Numbered from the stretch's first letter, positions 9,446-19,182 are shown. The stretch is DNA of 64,000 nt from Spirosoma sp. (GCF_026391055.1 NZ_JAPLET010000030.1:372001-436000), one strand, 5' to 3'. Translations and numbers: made by a program. The notes: generated by a model from the letters alone, not told the origin.

Positions 9446-12400
9446 TTATAACGAAATGTCGATGCCTGCCGTCAGGATGCGCGGAACGGGTACATTATTG
9501 CCATCGCTGTCGGGTTCGGCATCCCAGTAACTCCATTGGGGCGCGTAGTACCCCACATTACGGACCGACGCGAAGAACTTCAGATTTTGAATGCTGGCCT
9601 TCTGTACCCAGGCTTTGGGCAGCGTGTACCCCACCGAGATGTTGTCGAGCCGGATGAACGAGCGATTGCGGTAGATGCTGAAACCCGTAGCCCCGCCTTC
9701 GCTGGAATACAGCCGGGCGTAGTCGTTGACGGGGTTCGACTCCGTCCAGTAGGGCGTAACGTAGGAACTGGTCCGGTCCAGGAACCCGTCGATGTTTTTC
9801 GCCTGATTGAAACCGGCTTTGTGACCCCAGTACGAATAGAGCACAAACGAAACATCCAGGTTATTGAACAGCTTGAACTCGTTGCGCAGTGTCCAGCGGA
9901 AACGAGGGTTGGTATAGCCCTGAAATACCTTGTCCGCATTGGTGTACTTCCCATCGTTGTCGACATCGCGAATCTTGAAATCGCCGGGGCGAACGCCGTA
10001 TTTGGCCGCCAGATCTTTTTCATTGGCCTGCCAGACACCATCGACTTTGAAGTTCCAGATCTCGTCGATCGAGTGGCCAATAAACCACCGGTTTACTACA
10101 TCGTCGATCTCCCGGCCGTTGGCGTCTACATCGCCGTAGAGGTGAACGATCTTGTTGCGGTTGAGCTGGAACGTAGCCGAGCTTCGCCACGAGAAATTGG
10201 GCTTGTTGATATTCACCGAGTTGAGGCTGAACTCGACCCCGTGGTTCTGCACTTCGCCGAGGTTATCCATCACCCAATCGAAGCCAACGACGTTGGGCAG
10301 CGACCGCTGAACCAGCAGATCTTTGGTGAACGATTTGTACACTTCAACCGAGCCGTCGATCCGGTTGTTGAGTATCCCGAAGTCAAAACCCAGGTTGAGC
10401 GAAGAGGTCCGCTCCCACTTCAGGTTCGGGTTCTGCATCCGGTTCACATACAGCTGATTAGCCTGATACACGGTGCCATCCTGCCGCACATACAGGTATT
10501 TGCCAGTGTTCAGGTCGGAGAGGGCCACGTAGCGGCCAATGTCCCGGTTACCGTTACTTCCCCACGAAAGCCGCAGTTTACCATAGTTGAGCCAGCTGCT
10601 TTTCATGAACTTCTCGTCCGTAAACACCCAGCCCAGGGCCGCCGATGAGAACAGCGCTCGCGGGTTTTGCTGCCCAAAGGCCGAATAGCCATCCCGCCGG
10701 GTCGAGAGGGTAACCATGTAGCGATCTTTGAAGGAATAGAACAGGCGGCCCATCAGGCCATCGCCCGTACTGTATTCATCGGTACTGCTGAGCGTTGGGT
10801 TGGTGCCGGTGCTGATGCCATGATAGCCCAAGGCATCGGTGGGCAGAAAGCCCTTGTTGGTCATGGTGTTGTCCCACTTCTGGTATTTCTCGGCATTGAT
10901 CAGGGCCGTCGCATCGAAATTATGGGAGCCAATCGTTTTGTTCCATTTGAAGATATTATCGACCTGCCAGTAATACGTCTTTGCCATCTGCCGGCTGGCG
11001 CTACCGCCAATGGCGGCATAGTCGGCGTGTTTCGATGATATGGCATCGTATCGTTCGTAGAACTCGTAGCGGGGGGTGAAGTTGACGCGATAGGTAATAC
11101 CCAGCGGCAGATTGACCGAAGCAAACAGAGTGGTATTCAGGGTTGTGAACTTCACCTTCCGGTCGGTCAGACTTGGGGTGTAATACGGGTGAATACCGCC
11201 ACTCGCTTCGTTATTCGGACGCCATTTGTACGTTCCGTCGTCATTCAACGGCGACCCCCAGGGGGAGAGCGTTCGTGCCAGATTAAAATCGACCGGAATG
11301 GCGCTTTCATCCCGATCCGAGAACTGCGTGGTAACGCCCACCGACAGGAATTTGGTCAGTTTGGTTTCCAGATTCAGCCGTCCCCGCACGGTTTTGAACT
11401 GGTCGCCGTGCAGAATACCGTTGTTGTCAAGGTAACCTAACGAAAAGTAGTAATTGGTACCGCCATTCCGGCCCGAAACACTCACCGTATGGTCTTGCCG
11501 CATGCCGTTCTGAAAAATCAGGTCGTACCAGTTCGTACTTTTACCGGCCTTGTAATTCTCGATTTCAATGGGCTGCATGCCCAGACGTTGCAGCCAGATG
11601 GTGGTTGGATCGCCTTTAGAACCGTCGTAAGCCAGCCACTGGTCCTGCGTTACGCCCGATGGAAGATTCGCGGGGTTATCGAACTGACCCGGCTTATAAC
11701 TGGAGTTGATGTTCTTCATAACATCGCTGCGCCAGCTAACAAAACCTTCGGGACTGTAAACAGGCTGATTTCGGCTCAGAGTCGACATCCCGATGTTCGT
11801 GTTGATATTGATAACCGGCTTGCCTTCCTTTCCCTTTTTGGTGGTGATCAGAATAACCCCGCTGGCCGCTTTGGCCCCAAAAACGGCGGCAGAACTGGCA
11901 TCTTTCAATACGTCGATCGTTTCAATGTCGTTCGGGTTTATGTCGGACAGTTCGCCGTAGTAGATAGCCCCATCCAGCACCAGCAGCGGGCTCGTAGCGG
12001 CATTGAGCGAATTCCGTCCGCGCACCAGCAGGCTCCCACCGCCCTTGGCCGACGGCGACATGCCCACACTCAAACCGGCCACGTTGCCCCGCAGAATATC
12101 CTGTACGGAGTTGGGGTTTTCGTTATCAAGTTTGGTGGTATTGATCTGCGAAACGGCCCCGGTCAGGTCCCGTTTTTTCTGCGTACCGTACCCAACTACG
12201 ACCACCTCGTTCAGCATCTTCTGGTCGCTGGCGAGGGAGATATTGATAGCACTCTGGTTGCCAACCGTTACTTCCTGAGCCATGTAGCCCACAGCAGAGA
12301 ACACTAGAATGGCCTTATCGTCGGGGACATTCAGTTTATACTTTCCGTCAATATCCGTGGTTGTGCCGTTCGTGGTGTTCTTGACAACAACAGTTACGCC

Positions 12401-12586
12401 GGGTATTGGTGTGTTATCATCTTTGGATAAAACCTGACCGCTGACAGGTTTATCGACAAACCACCCGACAGCCGGGCGTGAATTGGTTCCGGGGATTGCC
12501 CGGACAGGCGTTAAGGGCAGCAGACAAGCTGCGAGCGTACCATGAGCCAGTAGTTTTCGAAACGTTGAGGTAAAGGGTTTAAGCAT
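9446..12586 (-). CDS. SusC/RagA TonB-linked outer-membrane receptor (second pair)
   Basis: 1046 residues. Signal peptide (KLLAHGTLAACLLPLTPVRA), a CarboxypepD-like domain (VSGQVLSKDDNTPIPGVTVV), TonB box MLNEVVVVGYGTQKKRDLTG, plug with LLVRGRNSLNAATSPLLVLD and IDVLKDASSAAVFGAKAASG, then the barrel. There is no STN domain, so it should not signal through FecR. It is first in a two-gene operon with the SusD gene 20 bp downstream. The start ATG (12584-12586) is preceded by a 389-bp gene-free region. Confidence 0.95.
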   Translation of the reverse strand: MLKPFTSTFRKLLAHGTLAACLLPLTPVRAIPGTNSRPAVGWFVDKPVSGQVLSKDDNTPIPGVTVVVKNTTNGTTTDIDGKYKLNVPDDKAILVFSAVGYMAQEVTVGNQSAINISLASDQKMLNEVVVVGYGTQKKRDLTGAVSQINTTKLDNENPNSVQDILRGNVAGLSVGMSPSAKGGGSLLVRGRNSLNAATSPLLVLDGAIYYGELSDINPNDIETIDVLKDASSAAVFGAKAASGVILITTKKGKEGKPVININTNIGMSTLSRNQPVYSPEGFVSWRSDVMKNINSSYKPGQFDNPANLPSGVTQDQWLAYDGSKGDPTTIWLQRLGMQPIEIENYKAGKSTNWYDLIFQNGMRQDHTVSVSGRNGGTNYYFSLGYLDNNGILHGDQFKTVRGRLNLETKLTKFLSVGVTTQFSDRDESAIPVDFNLARTLSPWGSPLNDDGTYKWRPNNEASGGIHPYYTPSLTDRKVKFTTLNTTLFASVNLPLGITYRVNFTPRYEFYERYDAISSKHADYAAIGGSASRQMAKTYYWQVDNIFKWNKTIGSHNFDATALINAEKYQKWDNTMTNKGFLPTDALGYHGISTGTNPTLSSTDEYSTGDGLMGRLFYSFKDRYMVTLSTRRDGYSAFGQQNPRALFSSAALGWVFTDEKFMKSSWLNYGKLRLSWGSNGNRDIGRYVALSDLNTGKYLYVRQDGTVYQANQLYVNRMQNPNLKWERTSSLNLGFDFGILNNRIDGSVEVYKSFTKDLLVQRSLPNVVGFDWVMDNLGEVQNHGVEFSLNSVNINKPNFSWRSSATFQLNRNKIVHLYGDVDANGREIDDVVNRWFIGHSIDEIWNFKVDGVWQANEKDLAAKYGVRPGDFKIRDVDNDGKYTNADKVFQGYTNPRFRWTLRNEFKLFNNLDVSFVLYSYWGHKAGFNQAKNIDGFLDRTSSYVTPYWTESNPVNDYARLYSSEGGATGFSIYRNRSFIRLDNISVGYTLPKAWVQKASIQNLKFFASVRNVGYYAPQWSYWDAEPDSDGNNVPVPRILTAGIDISL

Positions 12587-12975
12587 AAGTGTATGGGCTA
12601 AAAGAGCCCTTTTAAGGAGTGTTCATGTGACGTTTTAGAGATTAAAAAGAAGTAAATCTATCGAAGAAGATCCTAGAATAACACAGAGAAAAGACAGCTT
12701 ATTTATACAACTACTGGCATTCCTTAACTAAATATTAATAAAGGATTAAAGGATTATAATAATAACCGATGCATCGTGTAGACGTTTACTGAGTATTAAT
12801 CCACATAAAAAAGGCGTGAAAAATAGCCGTAAGCTTTGGCCGATATCCGCTGTAATACGGCGGAGAAGTGTGTTTTATAGAAGTATTAACAGGTAAACTA
12901 TAACTTAATCCGGGTAAGTAAAGGCCGTTCGACGCTTTAGTAATCAGTATCTTTTTATTCTGTCTGCTACGGATC
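12587..12975. other. Divergent intergenic region
   Basis: A 389-bp region lies between a minus-strand susC and a plus-strand dehydrogenase operon. It is A+T-rich compared with the flanking genes and should hold promoters for both directions. TATCTTTT at 12947-12954 resembles the TAnnTTTG -7 box for the plus-strand operon, but with one mismatch and no convincing -33 box. No RNA gene or conserved coding region was recognised. A 104-codon minus-strand open frame overlapping the start of the next gene looks random. Confidence 0.5.
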
Positions 12976-13536
12976 ATGAGTGCCACCCAGCCACGAACTA
13001 ACCCATTTATTCCCCGCCGGGAGGCTTTGCAGCGACTGGCGCTACTGGTCGGGGGAACGCTATCTCTACCGGTGCAGGCGGCCTTGCGGGGCGAAGTCAT
13101 TCACGCTACCGCCAACCGGTTTTCGGCAGAGCAGCAAACGCTCATTGCCGATCTGGCCGACGTGATCATTCCCACCACCGACACGCCCGGTGCTAAAGCC
13201 GCCGGTGTGGGGGATTTTATCGAATACGTTATAGGGCATTGCAGCGCTGCCAGCCAGCAGGAAGCATTTCAGCAGGGATTAAAGCAAACCGACATATTGA
13301 GTCGGTCAACGTTCGGCAAGTCTTTTTCTGCCCTTACCCAGCCGCAGCAAACCGAAATCGTTACGCAGCTGACTCAGCAACAAAAGCCATTTTTCCTGAC
13401 CCTGCGTGAGCTAACCATCGTTGGTTACTTCACCTCCGAAACAGGCGCTACCAAAGCACTCGACTATGTATCCATCCCCGGCCGTTTTCAGGGTGACATT
13501 CCCATGAAAGCAGGCCAGAAAACGTGGGCAGTGTGA
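12976..13536 (+). CDS. Gluconate 2-dehydrogenase subunit 3 family protein (small subunit of a GMC sugar dehydrogenase)
   Basis: 186 residues. A twin-arginine-like signal (PRREALQRLALLVGGTLS, RR at 14-15) suggests Tat export, as for small subunits that carry their cofactor-loaded partner across the membrane. The family pattern follows: FSAEQQTLIADLADVIIPTT, DTPGAKAAGVGDFIEYVI and TIVGYFTSETGATKALDYV. It is followed 121 bp later by the GMC oxidoreductase gene, which is the usual operon order. The pair forms a membrane- or periplasm-facing FAD sugar or glycoside dehydrogenase. The partner cytochrome subunit is not in this window. Confidence 0.88.
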   Translation: MSATQPRTNPFIPRREALQRLALLVGGTLSLPVQAALRGEVIHATANRFSAEQQTLIADLADVIIPTTDTPGAKAAGVGDFIEYVIGHCSAASQQEAFQQGLKQTDILSRSTFGKSFSALTQPQQTEIVTQLTQQQKPFFLTLRELTIVGYFTSETGATKALDYVSIPGRFQGDIPMKAGQKTWAV

Positions 13537-13657
13537 AGGTTAGTAGTAGGCGTTAGGAGCGAGGAGCCATTCGGCGGCATAAAAGCGTGCGTCTGCCTCC
13601 TCACTCCTACTACAAGCTCCTACCGACTACCTCCTCGCTCCTAACTCCTAAAAAAAC
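13537..13657 (+). repeat. Intra-operon repeat element, copy 1 (GAGGAGCCATTCGG family)
   Basis: The whole spacer between the two dehydrogenase genes is built of AGGAG/CTCCT-type sequence. Arms GTTAGGAGCGAGGAG (13552-13566) and CTCCTCGCTCCTAAC (13631-13645) are a perfect 15-bp inverted repeat. The core GAGGAGCCATTCGG is at 13561-13574. It ends in CTCCTAAAAAAAC directly before the ATG at 13658. A related copy, in the same orientation relative to transcription, lies between atpA and atpG (62214-62306). Confidence 0.75.
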
Positions 13658-15367
13658 ATGCTCCTTACAATCGACGCCAAGAAAGAAATGACCTACGACG
13701 CCATCGTGATTGGGTCGGGGGTTAGCGGTGGCTGGGCCGCTAAAGAATTGACCGAAAAAGGGTTACGGGTGCTTATGCTGGAACGTGGCCGCCCGCTGGA
13801 ACACATAACGGGCTACGAAGATGCGCTGAAAGGTCCCTGGCAAATGCCCGAAACGAGCCGCCTGGGCGATCTGGCCCCTAAATACCCACAGGCACCGCAG
13901 GATTCGACCCTGGCCAAAAGCGCTCAGAGTTACTGGATGCCGGGTGCCGATACCTCCTACCGGCAGGATAAACCCTTCCGCTGGCTGAGGCCCGGTATCG
14001 TGGGCGGGAAATCCATCATGTGGGGGCGACAGTCGTACCGGTTCAGCGATATTGATTTTGAAGCCAATGCCCGCGAAGGCGTCGGGGTCGACTGGCCCAT
14101 TCGCTATAAAGACATCGCGCCCTGGTATTCATACGTCGAGAAAATAGCGGGTATTTCGGGCGAAAAGCTAGGGTTACCGCAGCTTCCCGACAGTGAGTTT
14201 CTGCCGCCTATGGATATGTTTCTGGTCGAAAAGGAAGTGCGCAAACGGATCGAGAAGAACTTTCCGGGGCGGATCATGACCATTGGCCGAACGGCTAATT
14301 TATCCGAAGCCAAAAAAATACAGCTCGACAATGGCCGTTCCTCCTGCCAGTACCGCAACCAGTGCATTCGGGGGTGTCCTTACGGTGGTTATTTCAGTAC
14401 CCAATCCTGTACGCTGCCACCGGCGGTGAAAACCGGCCGACTGACGCTACGCCCAAATTCGGTTGTGACCGAGATCATGCACGACGCCCAGAAACAGCGG
14501 GCAACAGGTGTGCGGGTCGTCGACTCCGAAACGCTGGAACACCGGGAGTATTTCGCCAAAGTCATCTTCGTTTGTGCCAGTGCCATGGCTTCCACGGCTT
14601 TGCTCATGAACTCGGTATCGGACCGCTATCCCAATGGCATGGGCAACGATTCGGGGCAGTTGGGCCATAACCTGATGGATCACCACTTCCGGATCGGCGC
14701 TTCGGGCGTGTGGGAAGGCGGTGAGGATCGGTATTTTTACGGCCGACGGGCCAACGGCATCTACATTCCCCGCTACCGAAACATTGGGACCGACAAACGT
14801 GACTACCTGCGTGGCTTCGGGTATCAGGGCGGGGGCGGACGGCAGGGCTGGCAGCGCAGTGTTGCGGAGCTGTCTTTCGGCGCATCGCTGAAAGAAGAAC
14901 TAACCCATCCCGGCCTATGGACGATGGGCCTGATCGGGTTTGGTGAGCAACTGCCCGAGTACCGGAACCGCATGTATCTGGACAAAACCCAACTGGACAA
15001 ATGGGGAATGCCCACTGTAGCCTTCGACGCTGAGATTGGCGAAAACGAGCGAAAGATGCGCAAAGACATGCTCAACGATGCGCAGGAGATGCTCGAATCG
15101 GCGGGGATAAGCAACGTAAAAGGCTATGATCAGGGATCGGTTGTGGGCGGGGCCGTTCACGAAATGGGCACCGCCCGGATGGGCCGCGATCCCAAAACCT
15201 CCGTGCTCAACGCACACAATCAGATTCATACCGTGAAAAATGTATTTGTACCCGATGGTGCCTGCATGACCTCGTCGGGCTGCGTCAATCCGTCATTAAC
15301 GTACATGGCCCTGTCGGCGCGTGCTGCCGACTTTGCCGTTCGGGAGTTAAAAGCCCGGCGACTTTAA
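13658..15367 (+). CDS. GMC family FAD oxidoreductase (sugar/glycoside dehydrogenase catalytic subunit)
   Basis: 569 residues. The FAD-binding motif is GSGVSGGWAAKELTEKG (about residues 19-35). Cys230, Cys236 and Cys240 (CQYRNQCIRGC) have the C-x5-C-x3-C spacing of the iron-sulphur site in FAD-dependent glucose dehydrogenases. The C-terminal GMC signatures are VHEMGTARMG (active-site His region) and NPSLTYMALSARAAD. With the small subunit upstream it probably oxidises a sugar or glycoside, with glucoside 3-dehydrogenation the best guess, and passes electrons to a cytochrome. ATG at 13658 was chosen; an alternative ATG at 13688 would also leave the FAD motif intact. Confidence 0.9.
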   Translation: MLLTIDAKKEMTYDAIVIGSGVSGGWAAKELTEKGLRVLMLERGRPLEHITGYEDALKGPWQMPETSRLGDLAPKYPQAPQDSTLAKSAQSYWMPGADTSYRQDKPFRWLRPGIVGGKSIMWGRQSYRFSDIDFEANAREGVGVDWPIRYKDIAPWYSYVEKIAGISGEKLGLPQLPDSEFLPPMDMFLVEKEVRKRIEKNFPGRIMTIGRTANLSEAKKIQLDNGRSSCQYRNQCIRGCPYGGYFSTQSCTLPPAVKTGRLTLRPNSVVTEIMHDAQKQRATGVRVVDSETLEHREYFAKVIFVCASAMASTALLMNSVSDRYPNGMGNDSGQLGHNLMDHHFRIGASGVWEGGEDRYFYGRRANGIYIPRYRNIGTDKRDYLRGFGYQGGGGRQGWQRSVAELSFGASLKEELTHPGLWTMGLIGFGEQLPEYRNRMYLDKTQLDKWGMPTVAFDAEIGENERKMRKDMLNDAQEMLESAGISNVKGYDQGSVVGGAVHEMGTARMGRDPKTSVLNAHNQIHTVKNVFVPDGACMTSSGCVNPSLTYMALSARAADFAVRELKARRL

Positions 15368-15388
15368 CCCAGGGGTTAAAGTCGCCGG
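15355..15388 (+). terminator. Perfect 16-bp hairpin over the GMC stop codon
   Basis: Arms 15355-15370 (ending ACTTTAACCC) and 15373-15388 are perfect reverse complements with a 2-nt gap. The stop codon of the GMC gene (15365-15367) lies inside the left arm. There is no T-run after it, so it may act as a 3'-end stabiliser or a REP hairpin rather than a classical intrinsic terminator. Confidence 0.6.
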
Positions 15389-15519
15389 AACCGGCACGTT
15401 ACCTCTTAAACCGGTTCAGTTCAGTAACAACTCGTCTGCGTTTGAGTTACCTCTTTAGTGAGTAAAAGCCGCTTGAACCGCTACGGCATATTGTAGCGTA
15501 CGCATGCTTAACCACTAAA

Positions 15520-16563
15520 ATGGCTACGCTCATGACAAATCTAATGACAGGGTTTTACAAGCGACTCTTTGCAGACTCAATCCCCCAGCCTGATGCGCCC
15601 GCTGTGGTGCCGAAAGGCTTTTTCGGCAATGCCTGGATCGTGTTGCGCGATTCGTTTAACGGTTTCTTGGATGACCGTTGCCTGAAGCTGAGTGCGGCAC
15701 TGGCTTATTACACCATTTTTTCGCTGGCTCCCCTGCTGGTGCTAGTTATGTCGCTGGCCAGTGTTTTTCTGGGTGAAGAAGCTATTCGGGGGCAGATCTT
15801 CGGGCAGATCAATGGCCTGGTGGGAAATGAGGCCGCGAAGCAAATTCAGGAGATGATCAAGAATGTAGGCCTTTCGGGCAAGACTAATACAGCTCTGATC
15901 ATCGGAATAGGCACTTTGCTGCTTGGTGCCACCAGCCTTTTCGTGGAGATTCAGGATTCTGTCAATCTGATCTGGCGGGTTAAAGCGAAACCTAAACAAG
16001 GCTGGCTCAAACTCATTAAAGATCGGTTACTGTCGTCCTCCCTCATCGTCAGTTTAGGTTTCCTGCTGCTGGTTTCGCTGGTCGTCAATGGTATTGTACT
16101 GGCGTTAAGCGATCAGCTAACCCGTTTTATGCCTGGCTTAGGTGTTTATATAATTAGTGCACTTAATTTTCTGGTCAGCACAGCCGTGGTTACCATACTG
16201 TTTGGGGTTATTTTCAAGGTTCTGCCCGACGCCAAAATTGACTGGAAAGATGTGCGTTGGGGAGCCATTTTTACGGCTCTCCTATTCATGATGGGGCGGT
16301 ATTTAATTGGGTTGTACATCGACACCACCGCCACCAGTTCGGCCTACGGAGCCGCCGGATCGCTGATCGTACTCCTGACCTGGATTTACTATACAGCCGC
16401 TATTTTGTACTTCGGGGCCGAGTTCACCCAGGCATATGCAAACCGCTTTGGTATTAAGATTGAGCCATCAGAAAACGCCGTGTACGTCGAGCAAACGGAA
16501 CGGGAGCACGAAACAGGAGCCATACCAACCCAACAAAAAGTAGAACAAAGCAGACAGCGCTGA
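15520..16563 (+). CDS. YihY/BrkB family inner-membrane protein
   Basis: 347 residues with about six membrane segments: the family start LSAALAYYTIFSLAPLLVLV (about residues 52-71), LIIGIGTLLLGATSLFVEIQ, SSLIVSLGFLLLVSLVVNGI, ISALNFLVSTAVVTILFGVI, WGAIFTALLFMMGRYLIGLY and AAGSLIVLLTWIYYTAAILY with FGAEFTQAYA. The function of this family is poorly defined; the old 'ribonuclease BN' label is not supported by its membrane fold. The C-terminal tail is polar (about residues 318-347). The start could also be the ATG at 15532 or 15544. It converges on the kinase gene that ends at 16591. Confidence 0.88.
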   Translation: MATLMTNLMTGFYKRLFADSIPQPDAPAVVPKGFFGNAWIVLRDSFNGFLDDRCLKLSAALAYYTIFSLAPLLVLVMSLASVFLGEEAIRGQIFGQINGLVGNEAAKQIQEMIKNVGLSGKTNTALIIGIGTLLLGATSLFVEIQDSVNLIWRVKAKPKQGWLKLIKDRLLSSSLIVSLGFLLLVSLVVNGIVLALSDQLTRFMPGLGVYIISALNFLVSTAVVTILFGVIFKVLPDAKIDWKDVRWGAIFTALLFMMGRYLIGLYIDTTATSSAYGAAGSLIVLLTWIYYTAAILYFGAEFTQAYANRFGIKIEPSENAVYVEQTEREHETGAIPTQQKVEQSRQR

Positions 16564-16590
16564 ACGCGACCTTTATACCGTACCCCCCGT

Positions 16591-19182
16591 TCAGGCAATC
16601 TCATTTTTTTTTGCCCGAACAAAATTACCGATATGCGGTAAGGTTGCTTTTACTTCCAGAACATACGATTCCATTAGGGGTGTAATAGCCTCTATACCGT
16701 TGCCGGCAATGATCAATGCCTCCGTTTCGAGAATCAAACGGGTCGCTTCGTCCATGCCCAGCATTTTTGTGTGTACCTTCTGGATATGAATCAGGCGCTT
16801 TACTTCCTTCACATCCTGCTGGTCCAGCGCCTGCTGTAGCTTTTCAATGTCTTCGGGCGTGTCGTTGAGGTAGGTGCCCAGTATCTCGATCACGGCCTCC
16901 ACGTTATTCCCAAGCATTTTCAATATCGGTTCAGGAGAGAAATGTCCGGAAACGGGTGCCGCTACCACTGTAGGCTCCGGCGTTTTAAGCACCGAAGTTT
17001 CGGTTGGTAGAAATGGCCGAATAAGCAGCTGGAGTTCTTCGATCTGAAAAGGTTTGGACAGAAAATCATTCATTCCTGCTTTCAGACACTCTTCTTTCTC
17101 GCTGGGCAGGGCATGAGCGGTCATGGCAATAATCGGTACCGTCGCGTTTATTTTTGACCGAATATACCGAGTTGTTTCGTACCCATCCATCACCGGCATC
17201 TGTAGATCCATCAGGATAATGTCGAACGTATTGTTCTGTAGTATTTCGATTGCCTTCCGGCCGTCATCGGCAACCCGACCCTGATACCCCAGGTGCTTGA
17301 GTACCTGAAGAACCAGTTTCTGATTCATCAAGTTATCCTCTACCACCAGCACCCGCACCGCCCGCTGATTGCTGCTGGGGGTCAGGATATGTGGCTGATT
17401 GAAGTTAATCTGCTCTTTCGCGAGCACATACGGGATTTCGATCGTAAACCGCGACCCCTGCCCCAGGGTACTTTCCACGCCAACAAAGCCCTTCTGCAAC
17501 TCGGTCAGGGATTTTACAATGTTCAGGCCCAGGCCCGTTCCACCGTAATATCGGGTCGTGAATTTATCGGCCTGCTGGAATCGTTCAAAAATGGTTGGCA
17601 GGACTTCCGTGGCCATGCCGATACCTGTATCCTGAACAATAAAGCGAACCGGTACGGAAGCGGACGTTGTCCTTTCGCCCTGTTCAATCAGGAGCGTTAC
17701 ACTCCCCTGCTTCGTAAACTTGATAGCGTTGTTAATTAAATTAAGTAAAATTTGAGTCAGTCGCGTTGGGTCGCCCATGAAAACGGTGGGCAAGTTCGGG
17801 TCGATTTCAACAATCAGTTGCAACCCCTTATCAGTTGCTGCCCCCTGACACATCGCCTTGATCGAGGCCGTGAGCATCTGGATACTGAATGGAATCGACT
17901 CCAGTTGAATCATCCCTGCTTCGATCTTGGATATATCCAGAATATCATTGACAATGGTCAGCAGGTTCTTACCAGCCGTTCGAATCAGCCGGAGAAACTC
18001 CTGCTGATCGGCATCCAGATTCGTGGTTTCCATTAATTCGGAAAAGCCAAGCATGGCATTCAGCGGTGTACGAATTTCATGGCTCATATTGGCCAGAAAG
18101 TCTTCCTTAAGCTTGGCGGCTTTTTCGGCCATGATTCGGGCTTCCTGCAATCGCTGCTGCGACTGCACACGGTCGCTGATGTCAATGCTCGACGTGATCA
18201 CATATTGCAGATTTCCGCTGGCGTCATAAACCGGTGACGATGAACTGAGCAGCTGAAATCGTTTTCCGTTCATCCGTAATTCGAGGTCATCAACCTGGGT
18301 TGCTTCGCCCTGTAGGGCCCGGTACGTTGGCCGTTGCTCCCGTGGATAGGGCACCCCTTCGGGAAATCGGAAGAACCGATTTGAATTTACCTCATCGTCG
18401 TAGGGATCATACTCATTTATATTTTCGATTAAGTGGCTGGCCGCCTGATTTGCATAATAGAACTTGCCCTGGTGATTAACGATAACAATCGGTACAGGAA
18501 CGGCCTCCAGTAATTTCTTGGTTTGCTGTTCGCTGTGCCTTAATCGCTGATTGAGTAAGGTGCTTTTCCTTAACGAGCGGTAGAGCACATAAATGGCCCA
18601 CAGGATCATTACCAAAGCAGCCGTAGCACCCACAAGGTTACTGATCAACGCATAAGAGGCAGATCGTTTACTCTCAACCATTCGGGTTTCGAGCAACCTG
18701 TTCTCATCACTCACCGTCGCTTTGACAACCTGATAAAAGTCGCTGCTCAGCGCCAGATAAAGATCAAGGGAATCCAGTCGGGGCATACCCGGCTGAACAA
18801 GTCCAGCCTTAAGCAGCGATTGGCTACGGGATACTTTCTCCCGATAAAGCCGGATTAGAAGCTGCACACGCTTTGTCTGATCTGGATTATCGCACATTAG
18901 TTCCTGAGCCCCTTTGAGTTCTACGCTCATTTCGCGGCTGGTACGCTCAAAATCCGACCGGAAATACGAATTATTACTAAGGAGATAGCCCCTGAGGTCG
19001 TTGTCCATGTTGGTCAGCAGCGACTCTATGCGCTGGGCCTTGCTAAGTACCTTGTAGGTATGCACCACCCAGTTGTTCATTTCAACCAAGCGATGAATGG
19101 TTTGACGGGCATTTATACCAATAATTACCGTGATTAGCAGGCCTATCACGACCATTAGCGCTATACGCTGGTTTCGCTTCAT
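16591..19182 (-). CDS. Hybrid sensor histidine kinase with CHASE3-like sensor, receiver and HPt-like tail
   Basis: 863 residues. TM1 at about 7-24, a periplasmic CHASE3-like helical domain (SLLTNMDNDLRGYLLSNNSY), TM2 near 182-205, and a PAS domain (LLEAVPVPIVIVNHQGKFYY). The kinase core has His368 (LANMSHEIRTPLNAMLG) and an N-box LTQILLNLINNAIKFT. The receiver has Asp659 (IILMDLQMPVMDG). The C-terminal helical region around His799 (RLIHIQKVHTKMLGM) sits where an HPt phosphotransfer domain would be, but differs from the usual H-x-L-K-G pattern. It is an orphan, with no response-regulator gene next to it. Signal and target are unknown. Confidence 0.9.
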   Translation of the reverse strand: MKRNQRIALMVVIGLLITVIIGINARQTIHRLVEMNNWVVHTYKVLSKAQRIESLLTNMDNDLRGYLLSNNSYFRSDFERTSREMSVELKGAQELMCDNPDQTKRVQLLIRLYREKVSRSQSLLKAGLVQPGMPRLDSLDLYLALSSDFYQVVKATVSDENRLLETRMVESKRSASYALISNLVGATAALVMILWAIYVLYRSLRKSTLLNQRLRHSEQQTKKLLEAVPVPIVIVNHQGKFYYANQAASHLIENINEYDPYDDEVNSNRFFRFPEGVPYPREQRPTYRALQGEATQVDDLELRMNGKRFQLLSSSSPVYDASGNLQYVITSSIDISDRVQSQQRLQEARIMAEKAAKLKEDFLANMSHEIRTPLNAMLGFSELMETTNLDADQQEFLRLIRTAGKNLLTIVNDILDISKIEAGMIQLESIPFSIQMLTASIKAMCQGAATDKGLQLIVEIDPNLPTVFMGDPTRLTQILLNLINNAIKFTKQGSVTLLIEQGERTTSASVPVRFIVQDTGIGMATEVLPTIFERFQQADKFTTRYYGGTGLGLNIVKSLTELQKGFVGVESTLGQGSRFTIEIPYVLAKEQINFNQPHILTPSSNQRAVRVLVVEDNLMNQKLVLQVLKHLGYQGRVADDGRKAIEILQNNTFDIILMDLQMPVMDGYETTRYIRSKINATVPIIAMTAHALPSEKEECLKAGMNDFLSKPFQIEELQLLIRPFLPTETSVLKTPEPTVVAAPVSGHFSPEPILKMLGNNVEAVIEILGTYLNDTPEDIEKLQQALDQQDVKEVKRLIHIQKVHTKMLGMDEATRLILETEALIIAGNGIEAITPLMESYVLEVKATLPHIGNFVRAKKNEIA

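Noticed and set aside
12786..13100. 104-codon minus-strand frame between susC and the dehydrogenase operon
   Set aside because: It overlaps the start of a recognised gene, shows no domain pattern, and its composition looks random.
13537..13657. CRISPR array suspected from repeated AGGAG/CTCCT units
   Set aside because: Units are irregular in length and orientation with no constant spacers; no cas genes anywhere in the window.
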